A stretch of DNA of 64,000 nt, taken from positions 875,807-939,806 of the forward strand of contig CACRXP010000115.1 of the NCBI GenBank assembly GCA_902702965.1, read 5' to 3'. The notes below the pieces were generated by a model. It searched no databases, was not told the origin of the DNA, and saw only the letters and a program-made list of their open reading frames with translations. The DNA is from Spirometra erinaceieuropaei. Taxonomy: Eukaryota; Platyhelminthes; Cestoda; Diphyllobothriidea; Diphyllobothriidae. The first letter of the stretch is position 1, and every line of letters starts with the position of its first letter. This document shows, in pieces, positions 23,161-34,387 of the stretch. A program made the translations under genes and the position numbers.

Positions 23161-23202
23161 GTCTCTGATGATGGATTCGAGTAAGAATCCGAAACGTCAA
23201 GT
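23161..23202 (+). ncRNA. Hammerhead ribozyme motif, nearly complete
   Basis: CUGAUGA (23165-23171), one extra U, helix II GGATTC / GAATCC (23173-23178 with 23185-23190, 6 bp, loop GAGTAA), GAAA (23191-23194), then CGUC with cleavage expected after 23198. Helix III is only A-U plus C-G with no loop. Helix I is weak here: the 3' strand reads AAGUC where AGGCC-type sequences pair better, so cleavage may be impaired. Confidence 0.8.
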
Positions 23203-23250
23203 CAATAAATTTCTTGTTCCAGTGATCGCATCTTCATCTTCTGAGTATTT

Positions 23251-24240
23251 TACGCACTTATGAAGTAGAACGCATCTTACGTATCGTAATCTTCTATGAT
23301 CAACCGATGAGATAGCAGAAGTTTTTATTCTGACAGACTAAAAGTCCCCTTAATGTCAACTCACACTGCCAATCAATGGGGATAAAAATGCACTATGGAG
23401 AGTCATAATTGGTGATAAATGACTTCAGATTGCATATTTTTGACTAGTGGATAATAAGCATAGGAATATTCCAGCATATTGGTAACAGGTAATGCGTACG
23501 GCCGCTGTTACTTTCCGCTGCTCTGCTTCTGAGAACGGTTCCGGGTCAGAGAAAGAACTGTTTTGTGACTGGTTAGTTAGTTAACGTCTAAGATTACTGA
23601 CAGCAATGAGACAAGATTTATTTCAACAAAAAATAAGTAAGGGCAATAACAAATACTACGTTTTACCACTTTCGCGTTTGGAATTTTTGCGAACAAGACA
23701 AACTTTGGTCGAGGGACATCAACAATCTCATGTTGTCTATTGAGAAGTGGTCTGTATAACCGTTAAGCATGAATCTGGCTTCTTCTACACTAAACATGGC
23801 AATGTATCCTAAGCAGGATTGCGTTTTATCAGTGCAAAAATATTTGGTTTGGATTTCAGTTTCGAATGTTAGTAGGAATAGGACTGCAGTCTTAGAGACT
23901 AGTTGTTTTTTAAAAAGATCAGATCATAAGCATAAAATAAAATGTATTTATTTATTGAGTAAACCGAATCATAATACTGCAGCATTACGTTGTACATTCA
24001 ACGTCGCCGAGAGTTATTGACACTTTTAACGATTGCGGTTGATGGCCTTAGTCGTCGTCTACCAGACTGGCCGGTCTCCAGATTTGATATCCACCTTATC
24101 CATCAGACAAGAACAGTTGTAGAAAGTTGCTTTCGACTCAGGATGTTTTTAAGGAACGTCCTTGTCACATATGACCACCTGGGCCGACTTCGGAGACTTG
24201 CCTACAGATGAAACCTCATTGCAAAGAAATTTGTTCTAGA
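23251..24240. other. Unannotated
   Basis: Two frames of 83 and 73 codons (23769-24020, 23990-24211) have no recognisable domain. No repeat partner seen. Confidence 0.4.
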
Positions 24241-24281
24241 AAGAAAATCTGAGATCAATGTTCTATATACACATTGTCATT

Positions 24282-24751
24282 TTATGGCGTTGTACTGACT
24301 GAAGCCGAATTGCCTAGTACGTATCTGGTTGTCAACAGAGAAAATACTGACACAGACTCACTGTGTAGAGTCTTGCGCGCAAATAGGAGCATTCTTTTAG
24401 TGTACGAAAGGACTGATCTTTGTCTTTTGTGATTGTGGACCGCCTGGAACGCGTTAGTTAATTCCGGAAACCTACCTATCATTAATAATTTGTCAATATA
24501 TATTAATATGTTGGTAAATGAAAAGAGAAGAGGTTCTTCGGAAAAAAATCGAGTAGTGCTCGTGAATTTTCGAATTGGTGACACCAACCCGTCGTCAGAC
24601 GAAATGAAGATAAAAGGGAGAGTGAGACACACTACACTAGTAGACGCGACAGGACAAACATTGACGGGCGGACCATTAGCGTGTGAGGCGGGATGCGGGT
24701 AGGGAGTCATGCTGGGTTCTGAGCCGAGAGGGCAGGAAGGGGGGGGAACCT
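24282..24751 (-). mobile_element. PLE 3' untranslated region, second subfamily
   Basis: On the minus strand this follows directly after the endonuclease remnant at 24752-25147 and holds a hammerhead. A 142-codon open frame (24710-24282) lies across it, but it spans the ribozyme and shows no domain, so I treat it as chance. Confidence 0.65.
24559..24604 (-). ncRNA. Hammerhead ribozyme, CUGACGA / AAUU subtype
   Basis: Minus strand: CUGACGA (24592-24598), one extra C, an 8-bp helix II (GGGUUGGU with ACCAAUUC, including two G-U pairs, 3-nt loop), GAAA, then AUUC with cleavage expected after the base at 24564. Helix III is A-U plus A-U with no loop. Helix I is UCGU with ACGA, 4 bp plus a G-U. All conserved core positions are present. 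It sits at the expected place after the PLE protein. Confidence 0.82.
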
Positions 24752-25147
24752 TTACGGGGAGGGAGAATGGTAGGTTGGCAGAACTGCGGGCGGCTGGATT
24801 AACGGCTGTTGATGCGGCGTGGGGCCCGGCTTAGTGAAGCGTGATCTAAGACCCTCATAATGGTCGTCTAGGTCGACGTGGTGGTTGATGCTGTCCGCGT
24901 TAGACTGCCATGCCTCTACGAATTCTCTCGCACGTTTTTTGTTGGCCGTGGCGATAACCTCAGTGTTATCCCAATTAAAATGGTGGTCGCACTGGACTAC
25001 GTGTACAAAGACGAGGGACAGTGGATCATGGCGACGGACAGCTACTTTGTGTTCACTAATACGAGTTTCCAGACGTCGTCCCTCCGTATGTAAGCTGCTT
25101 CCAAATAACGCAAGGTTCAAGTTGTATGCGCTCGGAAAATTACTCAA
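24752..25147 (-). pseudogene. PLE GIY-YIG endonuclease, C-terminal two-thirds
   Basis: The frame reads EGRRLETRISEHKVAVRRHD, then a C-D-H-FNWDNTEVIA block, REFVEAWQSNADSINHHVDL and HYEGLRSRF. These are the catalytic Arg and EH region and the later blocks of a PLE GIY-YIG domain, with R and EH both kept. The GIY/YIG strand before it is lost: the sequence upstream (LALFGSSLHT) does not fit. The start Met is therefore not a true start. The stop lies just before the ribozyme-bearing tail. Confidence 0.8.
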
Positions 25148-25196
25148 AAAGATGCTTTACTGTCAACAGCACGACCGCTGTCTAACAATTGTTTCG

Positions 25197-25484
25197 TTAT
25201 AGACGAACGAGGGTTTTGTTTTCCTGTTTGAAAAGCCGATTAGACAAGTGCTCAACGGCACTGGTTGCCAATTGCCTTTGCGTACGCCCAATGTACTTGC
25301 ATCCGCAAGTGCATGTGAATACAAACACACGATTTGGGGTGGCGTGCATTAGCAAGGCATCCTTCGCTCGGTTAATTGGAAGGCTTTTTGTGGAACCGAT
25401 GAAGATTAGCTCTGCTGCGTTGTACGTTCTTTCTATAGTGCAACGCAAGCGTCGCTTGATTGTGTTTGAGACTTTGTCACCCAC
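25197..25484 (-). pseudogene. PLE-type GIY-YIG endonuclease, different subfamily
   Basis: The frame has RRLRCTIERTYNAAELIFIG, KDALLMHATPNRVFVFTCTC and GCKYIGRTQRQLATSAVEHL. This is a GIY-YIG N-terminal half with the Cys-rich FTCTCGCKYIGRT strand and an EHL, but the usual catalytic Arg before EH is Ser. Its linker type (AELxxxxxTKxxxxxxxKDxLxxHAT) differs from the neighbour at 24752-25147, so the two are not halves of one domain. It begins with a Met that is probably internal. Upstream minus-strand sequence (25485-25725) is open but unrecognised. Confidence 0.72.
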
Positions 25485-25729
25485 ATTTGCCAGTATTCAT
25501 TCTTTTACTCATTTGAAAGACAAATGCGTCCTTTTCCAAGTTCTTACCTGTAAAATGCGTACATTTTAGTACCAGAAAGTTCCCGATTTCTGAACAAATT
25601 TGAATCCGATTTGTCGTTACATTTGCATTGCATGTTTCCAGAATACAAGCTGGATGCTTTGCGTGTACGGAAACATAATTCATTTCTATATGTAATTTAA
25701 AGAAGCCTATATACTCTTCATACAATTCA

Positions 25730-28689
25730 ACAGTGAATGATGTAAAATTTAAAAGGCATATTGAAAATGCTAAGACACGATGCTTCGTGGAGGAGGATTT
25801 TTACGGTTTTAAAAAACCTTCAAGCTAGAAACTTTTATAAGCTAACTTATATCCTTTTCCCAAGTATAACTTGTGAAAAAAACGTTATTATCCGCCAAAT
25901 GATTAAAATAATAATTTTGTATGCATGTTTTTTAATCAACAGATTTAGATTTATACGCGCATCCAGAATCAGTTATGAAATTTCATATTGACTAATTAGT
26001 CATTTTGTTGCAGAGCATAGTTTTGCAAGCGATCGAAAAGACATTTGTTATCAAGCGGCCATCACGTAGTAGGTAAAATACCTTAGCATTATGCTGGAGG
26101 GCGATTAATACTACAACCCTACTGAAGTAACATTTTCGAGCCAAAATCTCAATTTAGAAATTCATTAAACACTTTGATTTAACACATCCACAGTATCGAA
26201 ACTTTTCTTGGTGTTTTAATGTAATTTTATAGCCCAACGCACATAACACGTGCTTTTCACACGCCATATATACACTAGCTTGAGAAAGCCCTTGCGTATC
26301 AGGGAAAACCTGAGTTTGCCTAAACCTGATAATTTCAAAAAATAGATTTAAAATGCATTCTTCCCCAGCAAAGAGCCTTTTATACGCCCAATATTTTCAA
26401 CAATTAAAATGCGATCGTTAAATTTATACCAGGTGACTAACACACTATTTTTTCGCGAAATTTCGTGTCCGTATACATATTACAGAATGGTTAGCTTTAG
26501 TCGCATTGGGCCACGTCACGGCTGAGAAAGATATTTCGCTTGTAATTTATCAGCGATCGACTAAACCGGCTAACTGAATCTTTCCGTGTGAATGGCAGAA
26601 AGCGTGACGGTGATGCCACAAAAAGCCTCAAGTCGAACACATTCCAGACAACGATCAAAGGAAGCGCCGGCTCAACTACCGAAAGATCAAACAGATTTTG
26701 CAGGACGGTTTCTCAAATGCAGCAGCATATCGGGGTGGGTGGGACTAGAAGATGCTAATGAACAGTCCTCAGCGCCTACTCTGTGAATCGGTTTCTAAAA
26801 CGTCAGCCTAATCATGCGGACTGCAGTTTGAGTGGGGCGCGAAGATATTGAATATGAGGTTTTTCTAAAATTTCTCTGAAATTTAGAGTAAACTTTAAAT
26901 AGATCAGGTTATCTGAGACTTATAGGCTCTCACTGAAAGTTAGCGGGAATATTTGGGCCAAAATCCGTTAGGCATCAGCCATCAGTCCATTATATCAAAT
27001 TGTACTCCGCGACTATACGCATCACGTGGACTAAACTAATCCATGTTAGTAATTAATTTTTGGAAAAGTAAAAAATTGAAAGTGCGAAACCACAGGTAAA
27101 AGCACACGGTGAACGCTGGGCGACCTATTGAGCAGTCGAGCCCCTTATGGCTGTGTCATATAGCTGCAGAATATCGATGGAATATTTATTTTGACTTTTA
27201 GCTGGTACGTATTCCGGGAAGTAAGGCATTTTCTGCTGCCTATGCATAAAGTGTGGGGCCTTTCGTCGATCAGTAATTAGCATTACCGATCGCAATCAAC
27301 TAAAATGCCTCCGGAGTTAAATAGAAGAGCAACGGACCTCACTTTAGACAAACCAACAATTTCGTTCAAATCTCAGACTACACAAAAATGATCTTGGGTA
27401 CAGTTCAACATGTCAGTAATGGTTATGGCGGGTTTTTCGTGTGTTCGCACTCCTCCTTTTATGATCGTGGGTCACGAGGTGACCACCAGATGAGGCTCTG
27501 TGATGAGCCTGAAATAGCAACTGAACGAGCATGTTCAGGAATCTGATTGATGAAACATACTCCAACGATCGCTAACCATACTCACTCCGGGAGGCCTATG
27601 GACCTTGCTTACTTGACCCGAAGGTACCTAATTTGGAGTTTATCGTAGAAAATGCCATCCAACTGGAATGTCCAGAAATCTGCGTCCTCTCACTGACCTC
27701 TCCAAGTTGCATCTCAGAAACGTCTGCTAATCCTGGCAAACAGTCTACTTATGTTCGGACTGAACAATCTATATTAAGGTGCCACATAAATGTCCCATGA
27801 TCTACTGTACATTTAAACTTTGTACCATTCTAGTAATCGGCACAACGTTTCATGCACTCAGTCTTATTCTCTGTAGGGGAGTTTTTCATTTTTGACAAGT
27901 TTCCTTCCCCAGTCACCATCCGAACAAAGTGCATGCCTTGTGTTTTTATTTCCAAGCGTCAATTGAATACCACACCACAAATAGTTTTGAGGGAAATAAT
28001 ACACTAGCCAAATCTAAGCATCGCGTTGATTACCCAATTACGCAGCTTCTTTTAGCAATGGCAACCGACTCCATGAAGATATTTTAACATTAGCTAGCAA
28101 GAAATGATTCATGATTCGCCAGCAGCCACCAAAACCTCTCTACGCCACGACAGCAATCATTTTCTACGATTAAGCAGCTTGCTTTGTCGATTTTTCCTGC
28201 TGTCATAAAAATGGCTGAAGAGGTAATAAAGTGCTTCGAATATTCAATATTCTTACCCAGGACTATGCATGCAACCACTTCAATGCGCGTTCATCTTGCG
28301 CATGTTCGAGTGGCTACGGTTACGCAGAATGAAAATGCAAAGATAGTGGTTGGGTATAAAGTGTTGGAAAGAACGCCCGAATGGGTACTCCACAGAATTA
28401 CTGACGATATTACGGTAAATTCGAAGTGCGTTTAGGGTTTTGGTCGGGATTAAGTTTCTTTTTGTGGTTAAGACATGAAAATAGGTACGTCTCTGGGATT
28501 CAGCTATTGCGATCTTTTAGGGGGATATCTATTCCTTGGACCTATTAGTGCAGGTAGGCCAATCTCTTCCACTTATTAAGTCTAAGCTGTAGATGTAATA
28601 CGCAGGCAACGCATATTTTCCAATAAAAGCGAATAGATGAGTACCAGAAAGCAATCCTAGAGAAAGTAACACAATCGATGAGACACGAG
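25730..28689. other. Unannotated, about 3 kb
   Basis: Frames of 62-83 codons only, without domains. A short perfect palindrome (ggtcacgaggtgacc, 27469-27483) is the only structure that I noted. No host exon could be supported. Confidence 0.4.
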
Positions 28690-28748
28690 CTTTATTCCCT
28701 TGACGTTTCGGATTTCTGCTTGAACGCAGATCTCAGTGATTCATGCGC
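28690..28748 (-). mobile_element. PLE 3' end, inverted fragment with ribozyme relic
   Basis: Minus strand: CUGAGA replaces CUGAUGA, helix II is rearranged, but UCCGAAACGUC and the AATAAAGC tail remain. It lies about 110 bp in front of the plus-strand PLE reverse transcriptase below, repeating the inverted-end arrangement seen at 1.5 and 44 kb. Confidence 0.6.
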
Positions 28749-28849
28749 AAGTGGCTGCGGTATTTTAGGATGTAGTCGCCACGCTTTTGCATACCTATGA
28801 AAATTCTCGGCACTCCCCTCTTTTATTGGACATTGTTGCAAATTCAGTA

Positions 28850-29835
28850 AAAAGTAAAATCATCTTTGACACGCCCATATCTTTCAGCTCCTGGGGTTCT
28901 ATCTTAACACTTCCTTTCGTTCGACAGGAAAATGTACGAGAAATTTTAGGACACGCCATTATGCCCATCGACTTCGAGGCTCATTGCTAAGGCAGTCCTG
29001 TGACAGTCGAAACCACTGGCCTACCAACACCAAAGAACGACTTGTTGGGCCTGGTATGCGAATGATATCTTCGTCGTTATCGACCGAGATCAATGCTGAA
29101 TTTCAAGGGATATCTGAATGCGGTCTCCCTGGAAATACAATTTGCGATGGAGGAAAAAGAGAACGGCCAGCTGTCATTCCTAGATGTTCTCGTATGCCGA
29201 AAAATTTGTAGTAGCCTAAAAACAAATGCATTCAGGTGAGCGAAGAATACGATGCAAGTGCTGAACTTCAAAAGCAACCACCCAATCAGCCACAAGCGCA
29301 GTTGTCTAAATCGGCTCTATCGGCGTGCTGAAACGTACTGCAGTGAGCCAGAAGACAAAATTGGCGAACTACAGTAACTTCAACGGATGTTCAAAGCCAA
29401 TGGCTACCAGCCGAACTTTATCAACCGACGCATATACAAATCCGACGAAAGATCAAACCGCACGGACACCAAATTCTCACGATCGCTTCCGGATATCAAG
29501 AACATTTCGGAAGCTATAGGCCGTCTTCCTACATCACCTGCGCCCGGATTTGCACACAGAGCTGAGGCAGTCATCAGGCCTCAGTTAATGTAACCAAAAG
29601 ACCCACTGCCACGCCAAGAAAAATCTGGGGTTGTTTATCGGATCTGGCGCGGTCGCGGACAAAGAAACTGCGTCGGAGAAACCCGAATACAGCTCGGAAC
29701 GAGAATGGCCGAACACGCTGCAGCGGAGCGGAAAACCGACGCTAGCTCTCAAGTTTCGGCTCATTCGACGAGATCCAGCCACACATTCAAATTCGACGAG
29801 GCTAAAATTCTCAGTAGAGTTGACAAGCGCATGAG
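28850..29835 (+). pseudogene. PLE reverse transcriptase and GIY-YIG endonuclease, decayed
   Basis: The most readable PLE here. In order: palm pieces (FDRKMYEKF, stop, DTPLCPSTSRLIAKAVL); the catalytic box CWAWYANDIFVVIDRDQ with YAND at 29055-29066, where YVDD or YADD is usual; MEEKENGQLSFLDVLVCRK; NFKSNHPISHKRS; EDKIGELQ; MFKANGYQPNFINRRIY; RSLPDIKNISEAIGRL; HRAEAVIRPQLM. The endonuclease follows: NCVGETRIQLGTRMAEHAAA, HSTRSSHTFKFDEAKILSR. Several stops and at least two frame changes, plus loss of the first catalytic Asp in YxDD, make it inactive. N-terminal fingers are missing. Confidence 0.88.
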
Positions 29836-30165
29836 CCGTGTGCTGCTTAAATCATAGTTCGCCGATTTTAGTCCATTAACAAGTGCAAATAACTTTCCCT
29901 GTCATATTCGGTGCTGAGACATCGTCTAGGCGGAATAATAAGCCACACGGGGCGCACAGGTGGTCCGTGTTCCCGGAACCAGTGTATGTTGTCCGTGCAT
30001 GGGTATGGGTAGCATGGCGACTGCATCCTATAAGCACTACAGTCTCTTGTGCATGAACCATTCGTATCTGCTTTAGTCTCTGCTGATGGGTTCGATCACG
30101 GATCCGAATCGCCAGGCGAATAAAGCTGTGCGTACGACAATCGTATCTCCTTCGTCAACAGTTAT
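29836..30165 (+). mobile_element. PLE 3' untranslated end
   Basis: Follows the PLE reading frame and ends in the usual order: hammerhead relic, ggcgaataaagc tail and a final cgtatctccttcgtc. A second PLE starts within a few bases of its end. Confidence 0.7.
30076..30117 (+). ncRNA. Hammerhead ribozyme relic
   Basis: Helix II can still form (GGGTTC with GGATCC, two G-U pairs). The core is mutated at three places: CUGCUGA for CUGAUGA, GAAU for GAAA and CGCC for CGUC. Inactive. Confidence 0.65.
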
Positions 30166-30169
30166 TGTC

Positions 30170-30845
30170 GTTAAAAGGGGTCAGCTGGAAATGCTCCAGC
30201 TCCATTCTAGGAATCAAATTAACGATAAAAAATGAAGTTCGCAGTAGGCTCCCATTTCTGCATGTTCCGGTAAAGCGAAAGCCCGGCGGAACATTTGACA
30301 TGTCCGTTTATCGCAAAGAAACATATTTTGAAGTAACTCTACACCATGAGAGCAACATTCCAATTTCTCACAAGCAGAGTACTGTCAGCAGTCTGCTACA
30401 TCGATCAAAACACATTGTTTTGACGAAAAAGTTACAAAGTTAAGCCAAATTGCCTGTTCAGTTTATTTTCCGTAAAAGGATACCCTAGAGATTTCGTATG
30501 CCTATGCGTAAGACAGCAAGGGTTAAAAACAATTTAACTAGATCGTTCCGGTCAGGCGCCTAAAATAAATGCTTTGGGAATCCTTCCTTGCATCGGAATG
30601 TGTCTGACCTCATTAAAAGTCACTTGCGGGAACACCAAATAAATGTGGGGCAAAAGCAGGCGACTGTTTTACGCACTTATTTGGATAGGAAGGACGTCGT
30701 TTATAAGATCCCGTGCAATGACAGTGATGCCGTATTTTGTGGCCAAACGAAAAAAATCTGCCTGTACACGGATCCAAAAGCGTCAACTGGAAGTTTAGAG
30801 GCGAGATCGCCCGTCTCAAACAGCCATGAACACTCTTGATCCCGG
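30170..30845 (+). pseudogene. Second PLE: reverse transcriptase end and endonuclease start
   Basis: Frame 30165-30443 has SRLPFLHVPVKRKPGGTFDM, SVYRKETYFEVTLHHESN and ISHKQSTVSSLLHRSKHIV. This is the region that follows the YxDD box in PLE reverse transcriptases. Frame 30588-30839 has RNVSDLIKSHLREHQINVGQ, then KDVVYKIPCNDSDAVFCGQT, the start of a GIY-YIG domain of a subfamily unlike the PLE just upstream. Between them (30444-30587) the frame is broken. The catalytic palm is absent, so the copy was 5'-truncated, probably by joining the tail of the preceding PLE. Confidence 0.8.
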
Positions 30846-31094
30846 GCAAAACTCCCATCGTCGGAGTTTGCCCATGTAAACAGACCGACATTCTATCGCG
30901 GCCATGTACTCCGATCAGTACTGTGTTCGTCTGTACATTGAGGTAGATGTCATGCACAAAAGTCTCCGAAGAAAAATAAAAGAGAAGAGTGAATCAGTGC
31001 AAAAAGACATACGCGGCAGCCGCTTACTGGCGTTAACACAAAATGAATATAGATTTTTCAGCACGTTTGAACTGTTAGTCGTTTTTTTGCACAT

Positions 31095-31165
31095 TTCCTC
31101 AAGTCTGACGACGACCCGGGGAGCCAACGCCGAAAACGTACTTTATAAGACTTATTTTTTCCCCA
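31095..31165 (+). ncRNA. Possible hammerhead relic after second PLE
   Basis: CTGACGA (31107-31113), then GCCGAAAACGT and ACTTTATAAG. The flanks AAGT / ACTT could form a 4-bp helix I. Helix II does not fold convincingly, and the position before the cleavage site does not match the rule. Its location 3' of a PLE endonuclease is the main support. Confidence 0.3.
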
Positions 31166-34100
31166 GAGAGCATGTTTGCCGTCAAGTATTCGTAACCATA
31201 CAGATGCGGAATTAAACATGTATCAAAGAAGTAAATAGTCCGTTGACAATATTAGAATTGTGACTATCCGTTAGCTGTTGTTTTAAGACTTAAATAATGG
31301 CCTCCATATTAATGTCCGTCATAGCTGTCTGTCGTATTTCGAGGTCACGCGGCGTTACCGCAGGTCACGGCACGTGATGACGTTGCAGCCTATGAGTTTA
31401 TTAAAAGCGCATTTGAGTTCCAGAAGGAGTCATGTAGGGATTAAGAAATTGAAGACTGTTCAACTCATTTATACATAAAAATTCGATATATATGTAAGCG
31501 ATGTAACATACATGCCAGTTAGGTATAGGCCACTGCGCGGAATGTAGACACATTGCCCCAGTATTTGCTTGGAGACCGTATACCACTGAGATGGACGCCC
31601 CGCCGAAACTCCCACAATCTTTGATTGAGCAAAGGTGAATTACTAAACAAGGGCGATCCACAAGTAGCGTGTCAAAAGAAGGTGCATTCGACGGCAGAGA
31701 TTGATGGTGTGGAAGAATCAGGACGCAAATTATTGCTGCCATCAACGAGGAAAGGGCGACATACGCTAAGGTCGAAGGCGGTCTGATTCAGATACGCAGG
31801 AAGCCGTTGGCAATCTACGCATGAGACCCACATTATTCATATACTGAATGCTGGAAAAGGACTTCAGCTTCCTAAAAGACGGGCAACCGACATTATTATT
31901 CGTAGTATCAGGACGTAAATAAAACTCTAACAATGAACTTCAATCATATGAAACTCATGAGTGCGTTTTGACCAAACTGCACAAGCTAAACCTCAGATCT
32001 AGCAAACTGCATGTTCAGTGGAATCTACGGTGTCTCTGGATAAACATCCGCTGATTCTAGTACTAACACGTCACAGCCAATGAACCCGTCATCCCCTCCT
32101 GTCCTTTAGCCTGCAAAGTAAATTGCGCCAACTGGTGTTGTAGTATTTTTTAATTCGAAACAGTTCCTCTGCAAACACGAAGCCTATTCAACGTCATTGT
32201 TTCCATGAGCAACATTTTACATTACAGGCCGCCATCCGATTTTCGAGTGTGAGAAATTTACGATATTCACACTTTGCATAAAGCTGGCTATTACAGTATT
32301 CGGGACTATGCATGTGGAAACCAAGGCGTGGGACAAAGGATTCAAGAATGCTTAACGAGTCAAATATAGGCGTTGAAATTCGTGTCTAATGTTATACGCT
32401 TTCATTTGTTTGTGGAGATTTGCATCAGACGGACTTTAAACCATTCATTTTTTTACTGAATTCGCGGACAAAGAGCACGCCAGCGGTAGGAACTCATAGA
32501 CGTCAAATACATTTAAACATTTACGTGCGTTCTCGTCACGATTCATTATTTCGATTATACTCGACGACGTCAGATGCCTGCAGATAGAGATTTTTTGTTT
32601 TACATTGTGCTTCAAACGCATGTGTCCGTTAAGTGTCAAGATAATTAATTTTATTCAGTATTTCTGTCATGCTGCATTTCGTAAGCATATCGAAGTGTAC
32701 AAATACTACGTAAGGAAGTGATAATAAAAAAGTGTTCGCAAGAATTTGAATTTCCTAACGTTGGAGACGACTTCGGGGGCAGGAAGTTATTCTCCAAATG
32801 ACCCAGTGAGTAAATTTGTGTTTAAAACCTAGTCAGGGCTTAATGACATTCAACGACTTTTCTGTCTAGTTTTGTCTTTAGTTTTTTTCATGACCAACTC
32901 CTAACAATCCTCAAAAACTCAGACCGTGGAATATTATTTACGGCGCTTAGACATCTTTCTTTTCACATCTTTGCAAAGGTCGTTCCTCTGACACTCAATT
33001 TTTTAATCTATTTAGACGATAATGACATTAAATTCTCAAGAAAAAGAGTTAACATGGGATGAATAAGGAGCTGGTGATAGGTTAGCATTGCTAAAAAATA
33101 TCAAATGATTTCGGATATTTCTTATGAATATTCTGATGCATAGCACCTTTTATTGGTTGTCTAATTTTTGCTTCTGCAAACAACCCAAAATACGCCTTAT
33201 GCTGTTCTAGTCCTTTTTAACGACTGGGTGATTAAACCATGTTTTATAGGTCTGCAGTCGGGAAACCTTTTTTTACGACAGAACTACCGGAAACTTCAGC
33301 CGGTTGGTTTGCCTACAGGATGTTGCTTTTTAACAGGAGCTTAAACGCCTCCCTGCAATATAACTGCCGTAAAAGTTTAATGTGCAAATTTATTTCTGTT
33401 TAGGTTGAGGTATAATTAAGCAGGCAGTATTAATGAGGCTCTATCCGGACGTAGATTTAAATGAGTTGTATTCATCAAAGGAGAACGCAAGCCAGTAATT
33501 TCGCACGACGGAATGGAACATAGATCTCTAAAATGTTCTTCCAGAATTTCGGAGCTGGTTATGTTCTGGTTTCCTTTGAGTTCAGTTAAGTTGTCATATC
33601 ACTAAGAACGAGATATCTGGTGAAAATCATGTATTGCTTGTCCTAAAACTCACGCTTCTGTTGAAAAATATTGCCTTCCAGTGCGACCTCCAAGCGGTAT
33701 AAGGTACACTTATGATAAAAAGCATAATGTTATATGGGCCACGACTGCTTGTTAGTGAATTAAAATATTAAGTTTTATGCAAGCGTTCTCAGTTGTCTAG
33801 TACAGCGTTGTTAACTACATGTCTGTTTGTCTTTGATTAAACAAATGAATTACTTCCGGGTAGTCAGGTTTAAATGAACCACCATATCGCGAATTTACTG
33901 TGCAGCACATATCATAACTCCGGTATTTTATTGGGCGTTTGTCAGATTTGAATATTTATTTTGACCGAAATGAAAAAAAGCATGATATCCATGCGATTGC
34001 TACCCGTGCTAGCAAGAGATGTGCTTTGTGCAGTCAATACTCTTACCCAAATTTGGATCCAATTAAGCGCCCAGCGTGCTGAAATGCATAGAATCTTCCA

Positions 34101-34387
34101 ATTCTCATCCAGTAAGTTGACCGTTCAAGTAGGATTTTCTATTCAGTAAATCAAAAATCCGGCAGATGACTACCCGACGCAGTTATTTCTTAGAGCTTGT
34201 GGCAGAAATCAACAATGTCTTTGACTACGAATTGTTTAAATCAGATTAGAAGCCCGAAACAATTTATTGCATCTGGTAGCCATCTGGTGGATCTAAGATT
34301 GATTTTCAAGAAAATCCTGCCTAGGCGGTTTAATTACTTTATCAAAATCGGTAGGTTGTGCAATTATTTACGTACTTACAACGCAGC
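31166..34387. other. Unannotated, about 3.2 kb
   Basis: Only frames under 115 codons, the longest (31401-31745 minus) without a domain. AT-rich. No repeat partner was noticed within the window. Confidence 0.4.

Larger units (their letters stand above)
22959..23250 (+). mobile_element. PLE 3' end with hairpin and ribozyme
   Basis: A PLE 3' region without its coding part. It contains a 47-bp inverted repeat, then cacgtgctataaatactgca, a hammerhead motif, the tail gtcaataaatttcttgttcc and the terminal agtgatcgcatcttcatctt. The minus-strand element end at 44050-44230 has the same order. Confidence 0.8.

Noticed and set aside
24282..24710. 142-codon minus frame
   Set aside because: It runs through the PLE 3' region and its hammerhead; an untranslated tail is the better explanation.
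31401..31745. 114-codon minus frame as an exon
   Set aside because: No domain, no convincing splice sites and no second copy; its length is compatible with chance.
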